This document shows positions 62,316 through 64,000 of a stretch of DNA of 64,000 nt, one piece after another. The DNA lies in contig NZ_AJLS01000035.1 of assembly GCF_000307875.1 (NCBI RefSeq), forward strand, positions 1 to 64,000, read 5' to 3'. The notes under the pieces were generated by a model that did not search any database, was not told where the DNA came from, and saw only the letters and a program-made list of their open reading frames with translations. Numbering within the stretch: position 1 is the first letter of the stretch; the number at the start of each line of letters is the position of its first letter. Position numbers and translations under genes: made by a program. The DNA comes from Neobacillus bataviensis LMG 21833. Lineage in GTDB: Bacteria; Bacillota; Bacilli; Bacillales; Cytobacillaceae.

Positions 62316-62476
62316 AGGAGGGGACGGCTCTTTGCTTCATTCCTGCCTTGCATCATAACATTTTAAAAACACATGAACTTTCCAAGCTTCCCTAAAGCAT
62401 TTAATTGGAGTAAAAGAGGAAAACAAGGTAATATGTAACAATGAATTTTTATATTGGCAACAGGGGAGTTGGATGA

Positions 62477-63919
62477 ATGGAGACATCAAGAAATAAGCAC
62501 TCGATGATTGTAGGACTTTTGCTGGCAGGAACATTTATTGCCATTTTGAATCAAACACTGATGATTACTGCAATACCTCCAATAATGGATGAAATGAACA
62601 TTACTGCAAATAGTGCACAATGGCTGACGACCGTTTTTATGCTGGTGAATGGGATCATGATTCCCATCAGCGCCTTTTTACTAGAACGATTTACCACGAG
62701 ACAATTGTTTATTACGGCGATGAGTATTTTTGCAGTCGGAACTATTGTCGGCGGGAGTGCTCCTAATTTTGAATTTCTTCTTTTAGGAAGAGTTATTCAG
62801 TCCATCGGCGCAGGGGTGATGCTGCCGCTAATGACAACTGTATTTTTACTAATCTTTCCGGTTAATAAGCGCGGTGCCGCAATGGGGCTTGTGGGGCTCG
62901 TGATTTCCTTTGCCCCAGCTATCGGACCCGCACTATCCGGATGGGTGACATTCCATTTTTCATGGCGAGTGTTATTTTTTATCATTTTGCCAATTGCTTT
63001 GATCGATATCATTGTCGCATATCGTTTCTTGAAAAATGTCACAGAGGTTTCCCGGCCAAAAGTGGATGTATGGTCAATCCTGCTTTCATCACTAGGTTTT
63101 GGCGGGCTTCTCTATGGATTTACTTGTGCTGGAAATTACGGTTGGACGGCTACAATCACCCTTCTATCACTTGTAATAGGGGGCGCCTCATTGTTGTTAT
63201 TTATTTTCCGCCAAGTACGCCTGAAACATCCGATGCTGGAATTCCGTGTTTTTACGTATTCAATTTTCCCGTTCGCAATCATCATTGGAATGATTGGCTT
63301 TATGGGCTTAATTGGAGCTGAAACCATTATCCCGCTGTTCATGCAGCGGATGAGAGGATTTTCTGCTTTTGAGGCGGGTCTTGCTTTATTGCCTGGTGCA
63401 CTGATTAGCGGGGTCATGTCACCAATCGTGGGAAGAATATTTGATAAAATTGGTGCGAGGGGGCTCGTGATGATTGGCTTAACCATCATGACAGCGGCTT
63501 CGTTTGCGTTTACTACTTTAAGTCCATCAACCTCGATGACCTATATTACAGTCCTTTATGGAATACGAATGTTTGGTCTTTCGATGGTTATGATGCCGGT
63601 CGCAACAGCTGCCTTGAACCAATTACCCAAACGGTTAATTCCGCACGGGGCTGCCATGGATAATACGATGAAAATGATTGCTGCTTCTGTAGGAACGGCC
63701 ATTTTGGTTACCGTCATGACGACAACCGCAGAAGGAGCGAAACATCGCCCGGACATTGCCTATCCGGATATACACGGAGCGAATATCGCCTTTCTCGCGG
63801 TTTCCATCCTTTCATTAGTAGCACTAATCCTTTCTTTTTTCATTAAAAATAACCGCCAAGCTGAAGATGAGGCGGGGGGAAAAAGACAAAGAAATGTCCG
63901 AGTGAAACTCCAAGAGTAA
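62477..63919 (+). CDS. DHA2-family MFS drug exporter (EmrB/QacA type)
   Basis: The 480-residue protein has about 14 helices, as in the 14-TM DHA2 H+/drug antiporters. LNQTLMITAIPPIMDEMNITANSAQWLTTVFMLVNGIMIPISAFLLERF is the usual start (motif D1 and the A motif region), and GLVGLVISFAPAIGPALSGW is the antiporter motif C. GGGGAG lies about 8 bases before ATG 62477. The substrate is not predictable. It ends at a terminator just before the window edge. Confidence 0.92.
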   Translation: METSRNKHSMIVGLLLAGTFIAILNQTLMITAIPPIMDEMNITANSAQWLTTVFMLVNGIMIPISAFLLERFTTRQLFITAMSIFAVGTIVGGSAPNFEFLLLGRVIQSIGAGVMLPLMTTVFLLIFPVNKRGAAMGLVGLVISFAPAIGPALSGWVTFHFSWRVLFFIILPIALIDIIVAYRFLKNVTEVSRPKVDVWSILLSSLGFGGLLYGFTCAGNYGWTATITLLSLVIGGASLLLFIFRQVRLKHPMLEFRVFTYSIFPFAIIIGMIGFMGLIGAETIIPLFMQRMRGFSAFEAGLALLPGALISGVMSPIVGRIFDKIGARGLVMIGLTIMTAASFAFTTLSPSTSMTYITVLYGIRMFGLSMVMMPVATAALNQLPKRLIPHGAAMDNTMKMIAASVGTAILVTVMTTTAEGAKHRPDIAYPDIHGANIAFLAVSILSLVALILSFFIKNNRQAEDEAGGKRQRNVRVKLQE

Positions 63920-63936
63920 TAGAACAACACTTTCAT

Positions 63937-63972
63937 AAAAGGGATTACCATTTTAAATGGTTCTCCCTTTTT
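63937..63972 (+). terminator. Terminator after the DHA2 exporter
   Basis: AAAAGGGATTACCATTT and AAATGGTTCTCCCTTTTT pair with a central mismatch and T-tract. The last 28 bases of the window show nothing else. Confidence 0.78.
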
Positions 63973-64000
63973 GTTTTCCCTTTTTGTGGAAAAAGGTAAC

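Overview
The window is chromosomal DNA of an endospore-forming member of the Bacillaceae (Bacillus/Neobacillus-like). Evidence: AT-rich sequence with strong AAGGAGG ribosome sites and frequent TTG/GTG starts; spore and family markers (tgl, ytaF, yrzI, yjcZ, a decayed ger operon); an M-box and a TPP riboswitch; and dispersed repeat types seen in this family. The genus is an inference. There is no phage, insertion sequence, CRISPR array, rRNA or tRNA that I could recognise.

Layout. 1-7.7 kb: repeat debris and a terminator, a small membrane protein coupled to an AraC-type regulator with a degenerate receiver, then histidine utilisation (hutU-hutI-hutG-YjiH-type membrane protein, no hutH or hutP). 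7.9-11.8 kb: kinase-like protein, glycosyltransferase, HipA-like kinase and UTP-glucose-1-phosphate uridylyltransferase in one run. 12.1-18.6 kb: glutaredoxin, then a TPP riboswitch driving thiamine salvage and uptake (thiM-thiD-thiE-thiW-tenA-thiZ-thiX-thiY). 18.7-25.6 kb: tgl on the minus strand, then an M-box Mg2+ riboswitch followed by a SEDS (FtsW/RodA) gene, a soluble MgtE fragment, ytaF, an XRE-DUF1232 protein, an LCP protein and a second SEDS gene. 25.6-34.2 kb: transporters, a cold-shock gene, TetR/YrzI, an ECF-like sigma factor next to a second ClpP, and small proteins. 34.4-43.6 kb: assimilatory sulfate reduction (yezD, cysH-cysP-sat-cysC-cobA-sirB-cysJ-cysI). 43.6-51.2 kb: mostly single genes, including a J-domain protein, a phosphoesterase, DUF2062, DUF4153, YjcZ, an MBL hydrolase, a CoxG-like protein and a threonine-aldolase-like enzyme. 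51.3-56.8 kb: tctC-tctB-tctA carboxylate transporter with its CitA/CitB-like two-component system. 57-64 kb: DUF2935, a near-duplicate cold-shock gene, pentapeptide-repeat and coiled-coil proteins, a secreted M28 peptidase, a collapsed ger operon and a DHA2 drug exporter.

The most unusual region is the Mg2+ riboswitch placed in front of a cell-wall polymerase gene and a truncated, soluble MgtE sensor domain. Also notable are the kinase/glycosyltransferase/GalU run, a repeated hairpin element lying at or inside gene 3' ends, the sigma-factor/ClpP pair, the duplicated cold-shock genes with conserved leaders, and the gerA-gerC deletion fusion.
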